Below, piece by piece: positions 19,559 to 29,086 of a DNA stretch of 64,000 nucleotides. Numbering within the stretch: the first letter of the stretch is position 1; each line of letters opens with the position of its first letter. The stretch comes from Poseidonocella sedimentorum (GTDB taxonomy: Bacteria; Pseudomonadota; Alphaproteobacteria; Rhodobacterales; Rhodobacteraceae): contig NZ_FOYI01000004.1 in assembly GCF_900116005.1 (NCBI RefSeq), positions 186,001 through 250,000 of the forward strand. The letters run 5' to 3'. The position numbers and the translations under genes were made by a program. A model generated the notes under the pieces. That model searched no databases. It had not been told where the DNA came from and worked only from the letters and a program-made list of their open reading frames with translations.

Positions 19559-19609
19559 TTTCCGTCCCCCAACCTGCGTCGCAGCCTAAGAGCCCGCGAC
19601 CGTAAGACC

Positions 19610-21844
19610 ATGGATCTCATCACAAAACTTGCCGAGGAGCGCCGCGAGCGCTTGGCCGCGCAGCGCAAGCTCGAGCTCAAGCAGGCCGAGCTCGACGCCG
19701 CCAATCGCAAGATTCAGAAGATGTCCGGCATGTTCAACGAGCAGATCGCCAATCGCCGGGCCGAAATGGCGCGGGTGCTCGATGAGAACTTTCGCGTCAA
19801 ATCAGACCTGACCGTCGCCAACAAACGGGTGCGAATCGCCGAGCGTCGGCTGTGGGAATCGATCGAGGCGATCGAGGGTGGATTCGCCGTCTACGATCAG
19901 GAAGACCGGCTCGTCATCGCCAACACCGCCTATCTGGAAATTTTCGAGGGGCTGGAGGAGATCGCGCCCGAGGTGCCCTACGGGCGGGTGGTCGAGATCC
20001 TCTGCGAGGAGGGGATCGTCAATCCCGGCGGGCTGAGCAAGGACGAATGGACCTCGATGATGGTGGACCGCTGGAAGGACGGCGCCCGCGCCCCGATCTC
20101 GATCCGCACCTTCGACGACCGCTATTTCCAGCTCATCGACGAGCGCGGCGGCGACGGCGAAACCGTCTCGCTCGCGATCGACGTGACCAAATCGGTCATC
20201 CGCGAGGAGGAACTGAAAACCGCCCGCAAGATCGCCGAGGAGGCCAACTCCGCGAAATCGACCTTCCTCGCCAACATCAGCCACGAGATCCGCACGCCGA
20301 TGAACGGCATTCTGGGCATGTCCGAACTGTTGGGCGAGACCGAGCTCGCCGAGGATCAGGAGCTTTTCACCAGCACGATCCGGACGTCGGCCGAGGCGCT
20401 TCTGGTGATCATCAACGACATTCTCGACTTCTCGAAGATCGAGGCCGGGAAGATGGTGCTCAAGCCCGAGGTCTTCGATCTCGAACGCTGCCTGCAGGAG
20501 ATCCTGCTCCTGCTCCTGCCGACCTGCCGCGACAAACAGATCGAGCTCGAGGTCGACTACGACATCTTCATGCCGACCCGGTTTTTCGGCGATCAGGGCC
20601 GCTTCCGCCAGATCCTGACCAACCTCATCGGCAACGCGGTCAAGTTCACGCTGGAGGGCCAGGTGACGGTGCGGGTGACCGGCATTCCCAACACCGATGA
20701 CGGGACCTGCTCGCTACGGCTCACGGTCGAGGACACGGGGATCGGCATCCCTGAGGACAAGACCACGCAGATCTTCGACGAATTCACCCAGGCCGACGAC
20801 GCCCAGAGCCGCGAGTTCGAAGGAACCGGGCTCGGCCTCGCGATCTCTCGCCGGCTGGTGAAGATGATGGGCGGCGAGATCTGGGTGCAGAGCGTCGAGG
20901 GCGAGGGCACGATCTTCGGCATCTCGCTCGAACTGCCGATCGACGAGGCGTACCGCACCGATCCGACCCATATCCCCGACACGCTCGGCCGCGCGTTGCT
21001 GTTCGATCCGCGGGGGGAATTCGGCGGCGATCTGGAGCGGCTCTTTGCCGAATTCGCCATCGGGTTTTCGGCCGTCGAAGCGACCCCGAGCCTTGCGGCG
21101 ATTCCCGAGGGGCTGTGGGATGTGCTGCTGGTGCCGCGCGGGCGGGGCGCCGAGGCCGGGGAGCTCTTTGTCCAGGCGCTGCGCGCGCAGGGCGATGCAA
21201 CTCCGGTGGTCCTCATCGGCAAGCCGCCCCCGGGCCTGCGCGCGACGCAGGAGCCGCCGCCCGACACGGTTCCGCTCGATGTGCCGATCCTGCGCCGCGC
21301 CCTGTTCGAAGCGCTGCACAAGGTCGCCGATATCCTCAAGCGGCAAGAGGAGGTCGCCGCCTTCGGCGAGGACAGCGAGGCCGATCAGGACGCCGCCTTC
21401 GCCTCTGGCCCGGACGCGCGCGCGATGCGCGTCCTCGTGGCCGAGGACAACCAGACCAACCGGCTCGTGATCAAGAAGATGCTGGAGGATTGCGATATCG
21501 AGCTGCGCTGCGTGGAAAATGGCGCCGCCGCGCTCACCGCCTTCGAGGCAGAGACGCCGGATCTCATCTTCATGGACGTCTCGATGCCGGTCATGGACGG
21601 GCAGGAGGCCGCGCGGCAGATCCGCGCCATGCCCGGCCCCGGCGCGACGGTGCCCATCGTCGCCGTCACGGCCCATGCCTCGCCCGAGGATGAGGCCGCG
21701 ATTCTCGCCAGCGGCATGACCCGGTTTCTCACCAAACCCTTGCAGAAGGCCGCGCTGCTGGAGACGATCCACCGCTACGCACCGAGCGATATCCGCCGCC
21801 CGCTGCCCCCGGGCACCAAGACCGGCTTCGCCCGGGCGGGGTGA
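19610..21844 (+). CDS. soluble hybrid sensor histidine kinase / response regulator with PAS domain
   Basis: 744 residues, no membrane segment or signal peptide, so cytoplasmic. An N-terminal coiled coil (about 1-80) leads to a PAS domain (about 84-200). HisKA follows with phospho-His225 in [15 protein letters not shown], then a HATPase domain with VEDTGIGIP and GTGLGLAIS. Residues about 465-590 look like a degenerate receiver, and a full receiver at the C-terminus has Asp656 in [10 protein letters not shown] and the conserved TKP lysine. It is divergent from pstS but does not resemble membrane-bound PhoR. Its output partner is not encoded beside it. Confidence 0.9.
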   Translation: MDLITKLAEERRERLAAQRKLELKQAELDAANRKIQKMSGMFNEQIANRRAEMARVLDENFRVKSDLTVANKRVRIAERRLWESIEAIEGGFAVYDQEDRLVIANTAYLEIFEGLEEIAPEVPYGRVVEILCEEGIVNPGGLSKDEWTSMMVDRWKDGARAPISIRTFDDRYFQLIDERGGDGETVSLAIDVTKSVIREEELKTARKIAEEANSAKSTFLANISHEIRTPMNGILGMSELLGETELAEDQELFTSTIRTSAEALLVIINDILDFSKIEAGKMVLKPEVFDLERCLQEILLLLLPTCRDKQIELEVDYDIFMPTRFFGDQGRFRQILTNLIGNAVKFTLEGQVTVRVTGIPNTDDGTCSLRLTVEDTGIGIPEDKTTQIFDEFTQADDAQSREFEGTGLGLAISRRLVKMMGGEIWVQSVEGEGTIFGISLELPIDEAYRTDPTHIPDTLGRALLFDPRGEFGGDLERLFAEFAIGFSAVEATPSLAAIPEGLWDVLLVPRGRGAEAGELFVQALRAQGDATPVVLIGKPPPGLRATQEPPPDTVPLDVPILRRALFEALHKVADILKRQEEVAAFGEDSEADQDAAFASGPDARAMRVLVAEDNQTNRLVIKKMLEDCDIELRCVENGAAALTAFEAETPDLIFMDVSMPVMDGQEAARQIRAMPGPGATVPIVAVTAHASPEDEAAILASGMTRFLTKPLQKAALLETIHRYAPSDIRRPLPPGTKTGFARAG

Positions 21845-21847
21845 GGG

Positions 21848-22630
21848 TCAGGCGGCGGCGGCGGCCGCTTCGGAGCGCAAAAAGGCCGGACGGCCTGGCT
21901 CCGAAAGCTCCGGTGCAAAGCCGTAGCCGCCCGCATCGAACCCCTCCAGAGCCTCAGGATCGCGGAGCCTGTTCTGGATGATGAACCGCGCCATCGCGCC
22001 GCGCGCGCGTTTGGCAAAAAAGCTCACGATCTTCGGCCCGCCGGGCTTGTCCTCAAGGAAGACCGGCGTGATGACGCGCGGCTTGAGCGCCTTGAGCGCG
22101 ACGGCGGAGAAATACTCCTGGCTGGCACAGTTGACCAACACATCGGTTTCAACCGCGGCGGCCTGGGCGTTGAGCGCCTGCGCGATCCGGTCGCCCCAGT
22201 ACTCATACAGGTTTGCGCCCCGACGCGTCTTGAGGCGGCTGCCCATCTCCAGCCGGTAGGGCTGAATCGCATCGAGCGGGCGCAAGAGGCCATAGAGGCC
22301 GGAGAGAACCCGCAGGTGATCCTGCGCCCAATCCAGCTCCTCCGGATCGAGCGACGCGGCCTCCAGCCCCTGATAGGTGTCACCGGCAAAGGCGAAGGCG
22401 GCGGGCCGGGTGGCCTCGGGCGCGGGCTCGGCCTCGAAGGCGCGGAACCGGTCGCGGTTGAGCTTGGCCAGATCGGGCGAGATCGACATGAGCTTCTGCA
22501 ACTCCCCAAGCGTGAGGTTACGCGCGCTGCGCGCCAGCCGCACCGCGTCCTCGGCAAACTCCGGCTGGGTCTTGGCCGCACGCGCCGTCCAGTCGAGCCG
22601 TTTGGCAGGGGAAATCACACTCAGCATCAC
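21848..22630 (-). CDS. yaaA: peroxide stress protein YaaA (UPF0246/DUF328)
   Basis: 260 residues with family hallmarks: the N-terminal MLSVISPAKRLD, the VDFAEDAVRLA-like helix, the SGLYGLLRPLD motif and the C-terminal SFFAKRARGAMARFII. In E. coli YaaA limits intracellular iron and oxidative DNA damage during peroxide stress. It follows recQ by 26 bp on the same strand, so the two are probably cotranscribed. The alanine-rich C-terminus appears lineage-specific. Confidence 0.93.
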   Translation of the reverse strand: MMLSVISPAKRLDWTARAAKTQPEFAEDAVRLARSARNLTLGELQKLMSISPDLAKLNRDRFRAFEAEPAPEATRPAAFAFAGDTYQGLEAASLDPEELDWAQDHLRVLSGLYGLLRPLDAIQPYRLEMGSRLKTRRGANLYEYWGDRIAQALNAQAAAVETDVLVNCASQEYFSAVALKALKPRVITPVFLEDKPGGPKIVSFFAKRARGAMARFIIQNRLRDPEALEGFDAGGYGFAPELSEPGRPAFLRSEAAAAAA

Positions 22631-22656
22631 ACCGTCTCCTTCGTTTCCTGACCGAT

Positions 22657-24705
22657 CTAGGTCCCGGCCTGCAGCACGTCCAGAAAAGCCGCGCCAAAGC
22701 GTTCGGCGCGGCGCTCGCCCAAGACCCGCGCGATCTCCTCGACCCCGCCCGGCCGCATCCGCGCGAGGGCGGAAATCTGGCTGGTGGAGCAGCTCAGCGG
22801 CTTTTCCGTCCCGGTCTCGCCCCGCGCCAGCGCCACCTGAACTTCGAGCAACCGGTCATAGACATCGCCCGCCGGCCGGCCCGCCAGCTTGCGCCGCGCC
22901 GGGTGGACCTCCTCCGACGCGCCGTTGATCACATCGAGAAACGCCCGGCCATAGCGTTCGAGCTTCTTGGCACCGACCCCGCCGATGCGGGCCATCGCGT
23001 CGAGATCGGCGGGCCGCGTCTCGGCCATCTCGATGAGCGTCCGGTCGGGGAAAATGACGTAGGCCGGCACGCTTGCCGCCTCGGCGAGCGCGCGCCGCTT
23101 GGCCTTGAGCGCCGAGAGCAGCGGCGCGTCCTCCTCCGAGACCATCATCTTGACCGCAGGGCGGCGCTCGGCCTGCTGGATCGTATCGCGCCGCAGCGTG
23201 ATCTCCGCCTCGCCGCGCAGGATCGGCCGGGCCGCGTCGGTCATGCGCAGCGCGCCGTGGCGCTCCGGATCGGGCCGCACGAGGTCATGGCCCATCATCT
23301 GGCGAAAGACCGCCTGCCACTGGCGTTTGTCATACTCGCCGCCGACGCCATAGGTCGGGAGCTTGTCGTGCCCCCGCGCGCGGATCTTCTCGGTATCGGC
23401 CCCGAGCAGGATGTCGATGAGATGCCCCGAGCCGAAATATTCGCCCGTCCGCAGGATTGCCGAAAGCGCCTTGCGCACCGCCGTGGTTCCGTCAAAGAGC
23501 TCAGGCGGCTGGTCGCAGAGGTCGCACCGCCCGCAGGGGCCCGCCTCCTCGCCGAAATACCCAAGCAGCGTTTGCCGCCGGCAGGACAGCGCCTCGCAGA
23601 GCCCCAGAAGCGCGTTGAGCCGCCCGTGATCCGCCGCGCGGCGCTCCGGCGGGGCGAGCCCTTCGTCGATCTGGGCCCGGCGCAGGCGTATGTCATCGGC
23701 CCCGAAGAGCGTCAGCGTCTCGGCCGGCGCGCCATCGCGCCCGGCCCGGCCGATCTCCTGATAATAGGCCTCGATGCTCTTGGGCAGGTCCGCATGAGCA
23801 ACCCAGCGGATATCGGGCTTGTCGATCCCCATCCCGAACGCGACCGTGGCCACGACGATGAGCCCGTCCTCGCGCTGGAACCGGGCCTCGACGATGCGCC
23901 GGTCCTCGGCCTCCATCCCGCCGTGGTAATGACAGGCCAGATGCCCCTCCTCGCGCAGCGCGCGGGCCAGCGTCTCGGTCTTGGCGCGCGTGCCGCAATA
24001 GACGATGCCGGACTGGCCGCGCCGCGCCTCGGCGAACCCGAGGATCTGGCGGCGGGGGTTGTTTTTGGCGGTGAAGGCGAGGTGAATATTGGGCCGGTCG
24101 AACCCGCGCAGGAAGCTCTGGGGCGGCTGCCCGTCGAAGAGCTTGCGGACGATTTCTTCGCGGGTGTCTTCGTCGGCGGTTGCGGTGAAGGCGGCGAGGG
24201 GCACGTCGAGCGCGGTGCGCAGCGCGCCGATGCGCAGGTAATCGGGGCGGAAATCATGGCCCCACTGGCTCACGCAATGGGCCTCGTCCACCGCGATGAG
24301 CGAGACGCCCACCCGGCGCAGCATCCGCTCCGTCCCGCCCGAGGCGAGCCGCTCGGGCGCCATGTAGAGCAGCTTCAGCCGACCATCTTCGAGCGCGGAC
24401 CAGACCTCCTCGGTCTCGGCCTCTGTGTTGCCGGAGGTGAGCGCGCCGGCCTCGACCCCGGCCTCGCGCAGCGCGCGGACCTGATCGCGCATCAGCGCAA
24501 TCAGCGGCGAGATGACCACCGTCACCCCCGCGCGCATCAGCGCCGGAAGCTGAAAACACAGCGACTTGCCGCCGCCTGTGGGCATGATCGCCAGAACGTT
24601 CTCGCCCGCGGCCACCGCGTCGACGATCTCCCCCTGTCCGGGGCGGAACCCGTCGAAGCCGAACACCTCGCGCAGAAGCCGCGCCGACTCGCTCATGCCA
24701 CTCAA
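22657..24705 (-). CDS. recQ: ATP-dependent DNA helicase RecQ
   Basis: 682 residues. Walker A TGGGKS at 43-48, DEAH-type box VDEAHCVSQWGHDFR, and motif VI QEIGRAGRDG. These are followed by the RecQ-Ct zinc-binding cysteines (ALSCRRQ and GPCGRCDLC), a winged-helix region, and an HRDC domain (LRAKRR-like helix to MARIGGVGAKKLERYG). A second HRDC-like segment at the extreme C-terminus (MRPGGVEEIARVLGERRAERFG) gives the long form seen in several alphaproteobacteria. It unwinds 3'-tailed DNA in recombination and repair. An in-frame ATG three codons in is an alternative start. Confidence 0.95.
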   Translation of the reverse strand: MSGMSESARLLREVFGFDGFRPGQGEIVDAVAAGENVLAIMPTGGGKSLCFQLPALMRAGVTVVISPLIALMRDQVRALREAGVEAGALTSGNTEAETEEVWSALEDGRLKLLYMAPERLASGGTERMLRRVGVSLIAVDEAHCVSQWGHDFRPDYLRIGALRTALDVPLAAFTATADEDTREEIVRKLFDGQPPQSFLRGFDRPNIHLAFTAKNNPRRQILGFAEARRGQSGIVYCGTRAKTETLARALREEGHLACHYHGGMEAEDRRIVEARFQREDGLIVVATVAFGMGIDKPDIRWVAHADLPKSIEAYYQEIGRAGRDGAPAETLTLFGADDIRLRRAQIDEGLAPPERRAADHGRLNALLGLCEALSCRRQTLLGYFGEEAGPCGRCDLCDQPPELFDGTTAVRKALSAILRTGEYFGSGHLIDILLGADTEKIRARGHDKLPTYGVGGEYDKRQWQAVFRQMMGHDLVRPDPERHGALRMTDAARPILRGEAEITLRRDTIQQAERRPAVKMMVSEEDAPLLSALKAKRRALAEAASVPAYVIFPDRTLIEMAETRPADLDAMARIGGVGAKKLERYGRAFLDVINGASEEVHPARRKLAGRPAGDVYDRLLEVQVALARGETGTEKPLSCSTSQISALARMRPGGVEEIARVLGERRAERFGAAFLDVLQAGT

Positions 24706-24768
24706 TCCTGTCTAGATCTGCTCTGGCAGGAAAGGTTTCATACTAGCGGTTGGGGGGCAAGCCCCGGA

Positions 24769-25056
24769 TCAGAAGAAGAGCGCGGCGTTATTCTGCAAGA
24801 TGATGCGGATCGCGATCAGCGCGATGAACGCCACCAGCGGCGCCAGATCGAGCCCCGCCGTCGCCGGCAGGACGCGCCGGATCGGCGCGTAAATCGGCTC
24901 CAGCAACCGGTTGAGCCCGCTCCAGATATTGGCCACGAGCGGCTGGTGCAGGTTGAGCACCTGGAAGCTGATGAGCCAGCTCATGATGATATGGGCGATC
25001 ATGATGAACCATGCCACGTCGAGAAGGAGCATCAGGATCTGGTAAAGGGATTGCAT
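24769..25056 (-). CDS. YggT family membrane protein
   Basis: 95 residues starting at ATG 25056; an upstream extension in the same frame is not hydrophobic and is judged non-coding. Two long hydrophobic segments flank the family motif (LLEPIYAPIRRVLP) and a final FIALIAIRIIL helix. YggT proteins are small inner-membrane proteins linked to osmotic stress and cell envelope or division functions; the exact role is unresolved. It lies 63 bp upstream of recQ on the same strand and is divergent from the thioesterase gene. Confidence 0.9.
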   Translation of the reverse strand: MQSLYQILMLLLDVAWFIMIAHIIMSWLISFQVLNLHQPLVANIWSGLNRLLEPIYAPIRRVLPATAGLDLAPLVAFIALIAIRIILQNNAALFF

Positions 25057-25184
25057 CGGCCGGGCCTCGCTGAGTGATTTGCACCGAGGTAAGCACCGCG
25101 GCGAAAAATCGCAAGCCTTCCGCGAGGTAGTGGTTGACGCAAGCGTAAGGCAATGCTTCGCAGAGGGGCCAAGGAGGCCGGCCA

Positions 25185-25757
25185 ATGTACCCATTCATCC
25201 GCATGACCAAGGAAATGATCAAGCACCGCAACGCGCCGCCGCTGCCGCTGCTGGGCACGCACGTCTCGCAGCATATCTGCTGGCCGTGGGATATCGACAT
25301 GTGGATGGAGCTCAACAACGGCCGGACGCTGACGCTTTACGATCTCGCCCGCATCCCGCTGGCGCAGCGCACGGGGCTGGTCAAGGTGCTGCGGGACAAC
25401 CGCTGGGGCCTGACGATGGCGGGGGCCAGCGTGCGCTACCGGGCGCGCGTCCGGGCGTTCCAGCGCATCGAGACCCATTCGCGTGCGGTCTGCTGGGACG
25501 AGCGGTTCCTCTATCTCGAACAGGCGATGTTCGACCGCAAGGGCACCTGCTGCAACCACATCCTCTACCGCTCGGCCGTGACCGGCAAGGGCGGGATCAT
25601 CCCCCCGAGCGCGGTCCTCGCGGCGATGGGCCTGAAGGAGACTTGCCCGCCGATGCCCGAATGGGTCGCGGCCTGGATCGCCGCGGATGCGCTGCGCCCC
25701 TGGCCGCCGATGCAGGACGCCATGCAGGGCACCCCGGCGCAGGACACCCTTGCCTAA
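25185..25757 (+). CDS. hotdog-fold acyl-CoA thioesterase family protein
   Basis: 190 residues with a 4HBT/THEM6-like hotdog pattern: the CWPWDIDMWMELNNGRTLTLYDLAR segment holds the D-x-D-M-x-x-x-x-N-N signature. It is followed by TMAGASVRYRARVRAFQRIE and the ETHSRAVCWDERFLYLEQ strands. An ideal ribosome site (AAGGAGG, 7 bp spacing) precedes ATG 25185. Substrate unknown; likely acyl-CoA or acyl-ACP hydrolysis in the cytoplasm. Confidence 0.85.
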   Translation: MYPFIRMTKEMIKHRNAPPLPLLGTHVSQHICWPWDIDMWMELNNGRTLTLYDLARIPLAQRTGLVKVLRDNRWGLTMAGASVRYRARVRAFQRIETHSRAVCWDERFLYLEQAMFDRKGTCCNHILYRSAVTGKGGIIPPSAVLAAMGLKETCPPMPEWVAAWIAADALRPWPPMQDAMQGTPAQDTLA

Positions 25758-25802
25758 ACGCGCCAAACCCTGTCATATCGCGGCAAAACGCGGAGGCAGA
25801 GC

Positions 25803-28112
25803 ATGGACGCAACCAGACGCAAGCGGATCTGGGGCTGGTTCTTCTATGACTGGGCCAGCCAGCCTTTCGCGACCCTGCTGCTCACCTTCATTTTCGCGCC
25901 CTATATCAAGGAATTGCTCGACGACGGGACGGCGGCGCAATCGGTCTGGGGCTATGGCGTCGGCGCGGCGGGGCTGATCATCGCGCTGCTGGCCCCGGCG
26001 CTCGGGGCGATGGCGGATGTCTCGGGCAACCGGTTGAAGTGGGTCTGGGTCTTCTCGGGCTTTTACGTGCTCGGCTCGGCGGGGCTCTGGCTGGCCGTAC
26101 CGGGGGAGTACAACCTGCTCCTGATCATGTCGCTCTTTGCGATCGGACTCATTGGCCTCGAATTCACCACGATCTTTACCAACTCCATGCTGCCGGACCT
26201 CGGCACCAAGGAAGAGATCGGCCGCATTTCCGGCTCCGGCTGGGCCTTCGGCTATTGCGGCGGGCTGCTGGCGCTGGTGATCATGCTGCTGTTTCTGGCC
26301 GAGGATTCCGCCACCGGGCGGACCTTCATCGGCTTCGATCCCGCCACCTTCGGCTTCGACACAGCCGCGCGCGAAGGCACCCGCAGCGTCGGGCCCTTCA
26401 CCGCGCTGTGGTACGTCATCTTCATGATCCCCTTCGTGCTCTTCGTGCGCGATCCGCGCATCGCCCGCCCGCCCAAGGGCGCGGTGCGCGCCGCCCTGCG
26501 CGGGCTGGGCGGGACGATCCGCGGCCTGCCCCGGACCCCGTCGCTCTTTGCCTATCTCGCCTCCTCGATGTTCTACCGCGACGCGCTCAACGGGATGTAT
26601 GTCTTCGGCGGGATCTATGCCGCCGGCGTGCTCGACTGGAGCGTGGTCGACACCGGCATCTTCGGCATCCTCGCGGTCATCTCCGGCGCGGTCTTCGCCT
26701 GGATCGGGGGCAAGTGGGATGCGCGGTTCGGGCCCAAACCGGTGATCCGGCTGGCGATCCTCGCGCTTCTGGCCGTGGCCATCGCGACCGTGTTCGTCTC
26801 GCGCGAGCGGCTCTTCCTCATCCCGATCGACGCGGGCTCGCGCCTGCCGGACCTGACGTTCTACATCATCGGGGCGGTGATCGGCGCGGCGGGCGGCATC
26901 CTCGGCTCGACCAGCCGCACGATGATGGTCCGACAAGCCAACCCCGAGCGCATGACCGAAGCCTTCGGCCTCTACGCGCTGGCGGGCAAGGCGACGAGCT
27001 TCCTCGCGCCGCTGAGTATCGGGCTGGTCACGGATCTGAGCGGAAGCCAGCAAATCGGCGTCACCCCGCTGATCGTGCTTTTCCTGCTCGGCCTCTTCCT
27101 GCTACGCTATGTGAAAGCAGAGGGAGATACCCCCCCAATGGCAGGCAAACCCATCCTCGGCACAGGGCCTCTACGCCCGCGGATCCTCAGAGCCGGTCTG
27201 ATCGGCCTCCTGCTCGCCGGTTGCGGCGGCGGATCTTCGACCACGAGCGGCTCCGATGCCGCGGCGCCGACCGCGCGCATCGCCACCGCGGCGATTCCCG
27301 AAAGCCTTGCCGGCACCCCGGCCAAGCAGCTCTTCGGCGCCAAACCCGCGCCCTCCATCCAGCGCCCGGCCCCCTTCGGCAGCTACGCCAAGGGTTGCCT
27401 CGCGGGCGCCGAGCAACTGCCCGAAACCGGGCCCACATGGCAGGCGATGCGCCTGTCGCGCAACCGCAACTGGGGCCATCCCGAGCTCATCGAGTTCGTC
27501 AAGGATCTCTCGGCCAAGGCCGCGCGCCAGCCGGGTTGGGAGGGGCTCTATGTCGGCGATCTGAGCCAGCCGCGCGGCGGCCCGATGCTCACCGGCCACG
27601 CCAGTCACCAGATCGGCCTCGACGCCGATATCTGGATGCTGCCGCCCAAGCGGCTCGACCTCACCGCCGCCGAGCGCGAGCAGATATCCTCGATCTCGCT
27701 GCGCCGGGCGGCCGGCGCCTATACCAACGGCAACTGGACGCCCCAGCATCACGAGGTGCTGAAAGCCGCCGCCTCCGATCCGCGCGTTGCGCGCATCTTC
27801 GTCTTCCCCGGCGCCAAGGTGCGGATGTGCAATGACGAGACCGGCGATCGCGACTGGCTGCGCAAGATCCGGCCGTGGTGGGGGCACCATTACCATTTCC
27901 ATGTGCGGCTGAGCTGCCCCGAGGGGCTTGAGGGCTGCGTCGATCAGGCCCCGCCGCCCGCTGGCGATGGCTGCGCCGACGCCCAGACCTGGGTCAACAA
28001 TATCATCAACCCGCCCCCGCCCGATCCCAACGCGCCGGCCCCCGCGCCGCGCCGCGAACTCATGCTCGCGAGCCTGCCCAACCAATGCGTTTCGGTCCTT
28101 CAGTCGCGCTAG
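25803..28112 (+). CDS. MFS transporter (UMF1/Atg22-like) continuing in frame into MepA
   Basis: The 769-codon frame encodes two recognisable proteins. Residues 1 to about 440 are a 12-helix major facilitator of the UMF1 type (WGWFFYDWASQPFATLLLTFIFAPY, then SRTMMVRQANPERMTEAFGLYALAGKATSFLAPL). Without an intervening stop the frame runs into a complete MepA lipoprotein starting at 27138. The junction holds a run of seven C residues (27130-27136), directly before the mepA ATG. Either the two genes are truly fused, or a one-base change in the homopolymer removed the separating stop, or mepA is reinitiated from its own site. The transported substrate is unknown. Confidence 0.8.
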   Translation: MDATRRKRIWGWFFYDWASQPFATLLLTFIFAPYIKELLDDGTAAQSVWGYGVGAAGLIIALLAPALGAMADVSGNRLKWVWVFSGFYVLGSAGLWLAVPGEYNLLLIMSLFAIGLIGLEFTTIFTNSMLPDLGTKEEIGRISGSGWAFGYCGGLLALVIMLLFLAEDSATGRTFIGFDPATFGFDTAAREGTRSVGPFTALWYVIFMIPFVLFVRDPRIARPPKGAVRAALRGLGGTIRGLPRTPSLFAYLASSMFYRDALNGMYVFGGIYAAGVLDWSVVDTGIFGILAVISGAVFAWIGGKWDARFGPKPVIRLAILALLAVAIATVFVSRERLFLIPIDAGSRLPDLTFYIIGAVIGAAGGILGSTSRTMMVRQANPERMTEAFGLYALAGKATSFLAPLSIGLVTDLSGSQQIGVTPLIVLFLLGLFLLRYVKAEGDTPPMAGKPILGTGPLRPRILRAGLIGLLLAGCGGGSSTTSGSDAAAPTARIATAAIPESLAGTPAKQLFGAKPAPSIQRPAPFGSYAKGCLAGAEQLPETGPTWQAMRLSRNRNWGHPELIEFVKDLSAKAARQPGWEGLYVGDLSQPRGGPMLTGHASHQIGLDADIWMLPPKRLDLTAAEREQISSISLRRAAGAYTNGNWTPQHHEVLKAAASDPRVARIFVFPGAKVRMCNDETGDRDWLRKIRPWWGHHYHFHVRLSCPEGLEGCVDQAPPPAGDGCADAQTWVNNIINPPPPDPNAPAPAPRRELMLASLPNQCVSVLQSR
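27138..28112 (+). CDS. mepA: penicillin-insensitive murein endopeptidase MepA (lipoprotein), internal start of fused frame
   Basis: From ATG 27138 this encodes 324 residues with its own signal sequence and lipobox (LLAGC, Cys29) and an AGGGAG ribosome site 11 bases upstream, so independent translation is plausible. LAS-type zinc peptidase motifs are present: His157 and Asp164 in ASHQIGLDADIW and His255 in HYHFHVR, aligned with the E. coli MepA ligands. It cleaves D-Ala-mDAP crosslinks in peptidoglycan. The last 28 bases overlap the next gene. Confidence 0.85.
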   Translation: MAGKPILGTGPLRPRILRAGLIGLLLAGCGGGSSTTSGSDAAAPTARIATAAIPESLAGTPAKQLFGAKPAPSIQRPAPFGSYAKGCLAGAEQLPETGPTWQAMRLSRNRNWGHPELIEFVKDLSAKAARQPGWEGLYVGDLSQPRGGPMLTGHASHQIGLDADIWMLPPKRLDLTAAEREQISSISLRRAAGAYTNGNWTPQHHEVLKAAASDPRVARIFVFPGAKVRMCNDETGDRDWLRKIRPWWGHHYHFHVRLSCPEGLEGCVDQAPPPAGDGCADAQTWVNNIINPPPPDPNAPAPAPRRELMLASLPNQCVSVLQSR

Positions 28113-29005
28113 GCGCGGCCGCTCTGGGGGCGCTTTGCGGCGCGCTCTGGGGCGTGTCCGGGGCGCTGGCAATCGGCGCGAGCGATCAAGCGGCCTACCC
28201 GGCGCAGCCCCTCTCCAGCTTCACCTGGGACGAAGAGCACTGGGCCTTCGGCGGGCTCTCGGGGCTGGAGCTTGACGCGGACGGGCGCGGATTCATCGCG
28301 ATCACGGACCGGGGCCACGCCTTTCGCGGCGAATTGGAGCGCGAGGACGACCGGATCACCGGCGTGCGCGCTGTGCGCCACATCCGCCTGAAGGACGACG
28401 AGGGCACCTACCCGCAGCGCTTCCACCCCGACACCGAAGGGCTCTCGTGGCACCCCAAGGGGCGGCTCTACATCTCCTTCGAGGGCTTCACCCGGATCTG
28501 GCACTACGACAGCGCGCTGGACGACGCCCGCTGGGTCAAGCAGATCCCCGGCTGGCGCGACTTCGAATCCAACGCCTCGCTCGAAGCGTTGGCCATCGAC
28601 GCGCGCGGCGACATCTACGCCATCCCCGAACGGGCCCCCGACGGCGCGCCGGGCTTCCCCGTCTACCGGTTTCGCAAACCCGACTGGTCGGTGCCCTTCC
28701 GCCTCTCCGAAAGCGACCGCTACCTGCCCGTGGGCGCCGATTTCGGCCCCGACGGCGCGCTCTACGTGCTCGAACGCGCCTTCACCCTGCTGCAGTTCCG
28801 AAGCCGCGTCCGCCGCTTCACCCTGTCGGGCGACAGCATCGCCTCCGAAGAGGTCCTGCTGGAAAGCGAGCTTGGCCAATACGACAACCTCGAAGGGCTC
28901 TCCGTCTGGCGCGACGGGGAGGGGCGCACCCGGCTGACGATGATCTCGGACGACAATTTCAAGTTCTTCCAACGCAGCGAATTCGTCGAATACGTCTTGC
29001 CCTGA
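28085..29005 (+). CDS. secreted esterase-like activity of phytase family protein
   Basis: 306 residues with an N-terminal export signal (hydrophobic LGAAALGALCGALWGVSGALAIGA) followed by a phytase-like beta-propeller domain: GGLSGLELDADGRGFIAITDRG, DTEGLSWHPKGRLYISFEG and YDNLEGLSVWRDGEGRTRLTMISDDN. Members are periplasmic or extracellular proteins of unproven substrate. The start lies inside the mepA 3' end, so the genes are translationally linked. Confidence 0.87.
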   Translation: MRFGPSVALGAAALGALCGALWGVSGALAIGASDQAAYPAQPLSSFTWDEEHWAFGGLSGLELDADGRGFIAITDRGHAFRGELEREDDRITGVRAVRHIRLKDDEGTYPQRFHPDTEGLSWHPKGRLYISFEGFTRIWHYDSALDDARWVKQIPGWRDFESNASLEALAIDARGDIYAIPERAPDGAPGFPVYRFRKPDWSVPFRLSESDRYLPVGADFGPDGALYVLERAFTLLQFRSRVRRFTLSGDSIASEEVLLESELGQYDNLEGLSVWRDGEGRTRLTMISDDNFKFFQRSEFVEYVLP

Positions 29006-29086
29006 TCCGTGGTACCCTGTAGACGCCCGCCGTTCCGGATCACCCGGGCCAAGTCTCCGCGACCTTGTCAAAACGGACCAGATATA

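Noticed and set aside
29006-29086. preQ1 riboswitch before the YhhQ-like gene
   Set aside because: The 81-bp leader shows no short hairpin followed by an A-rich tail or other preQ1-class pattern.
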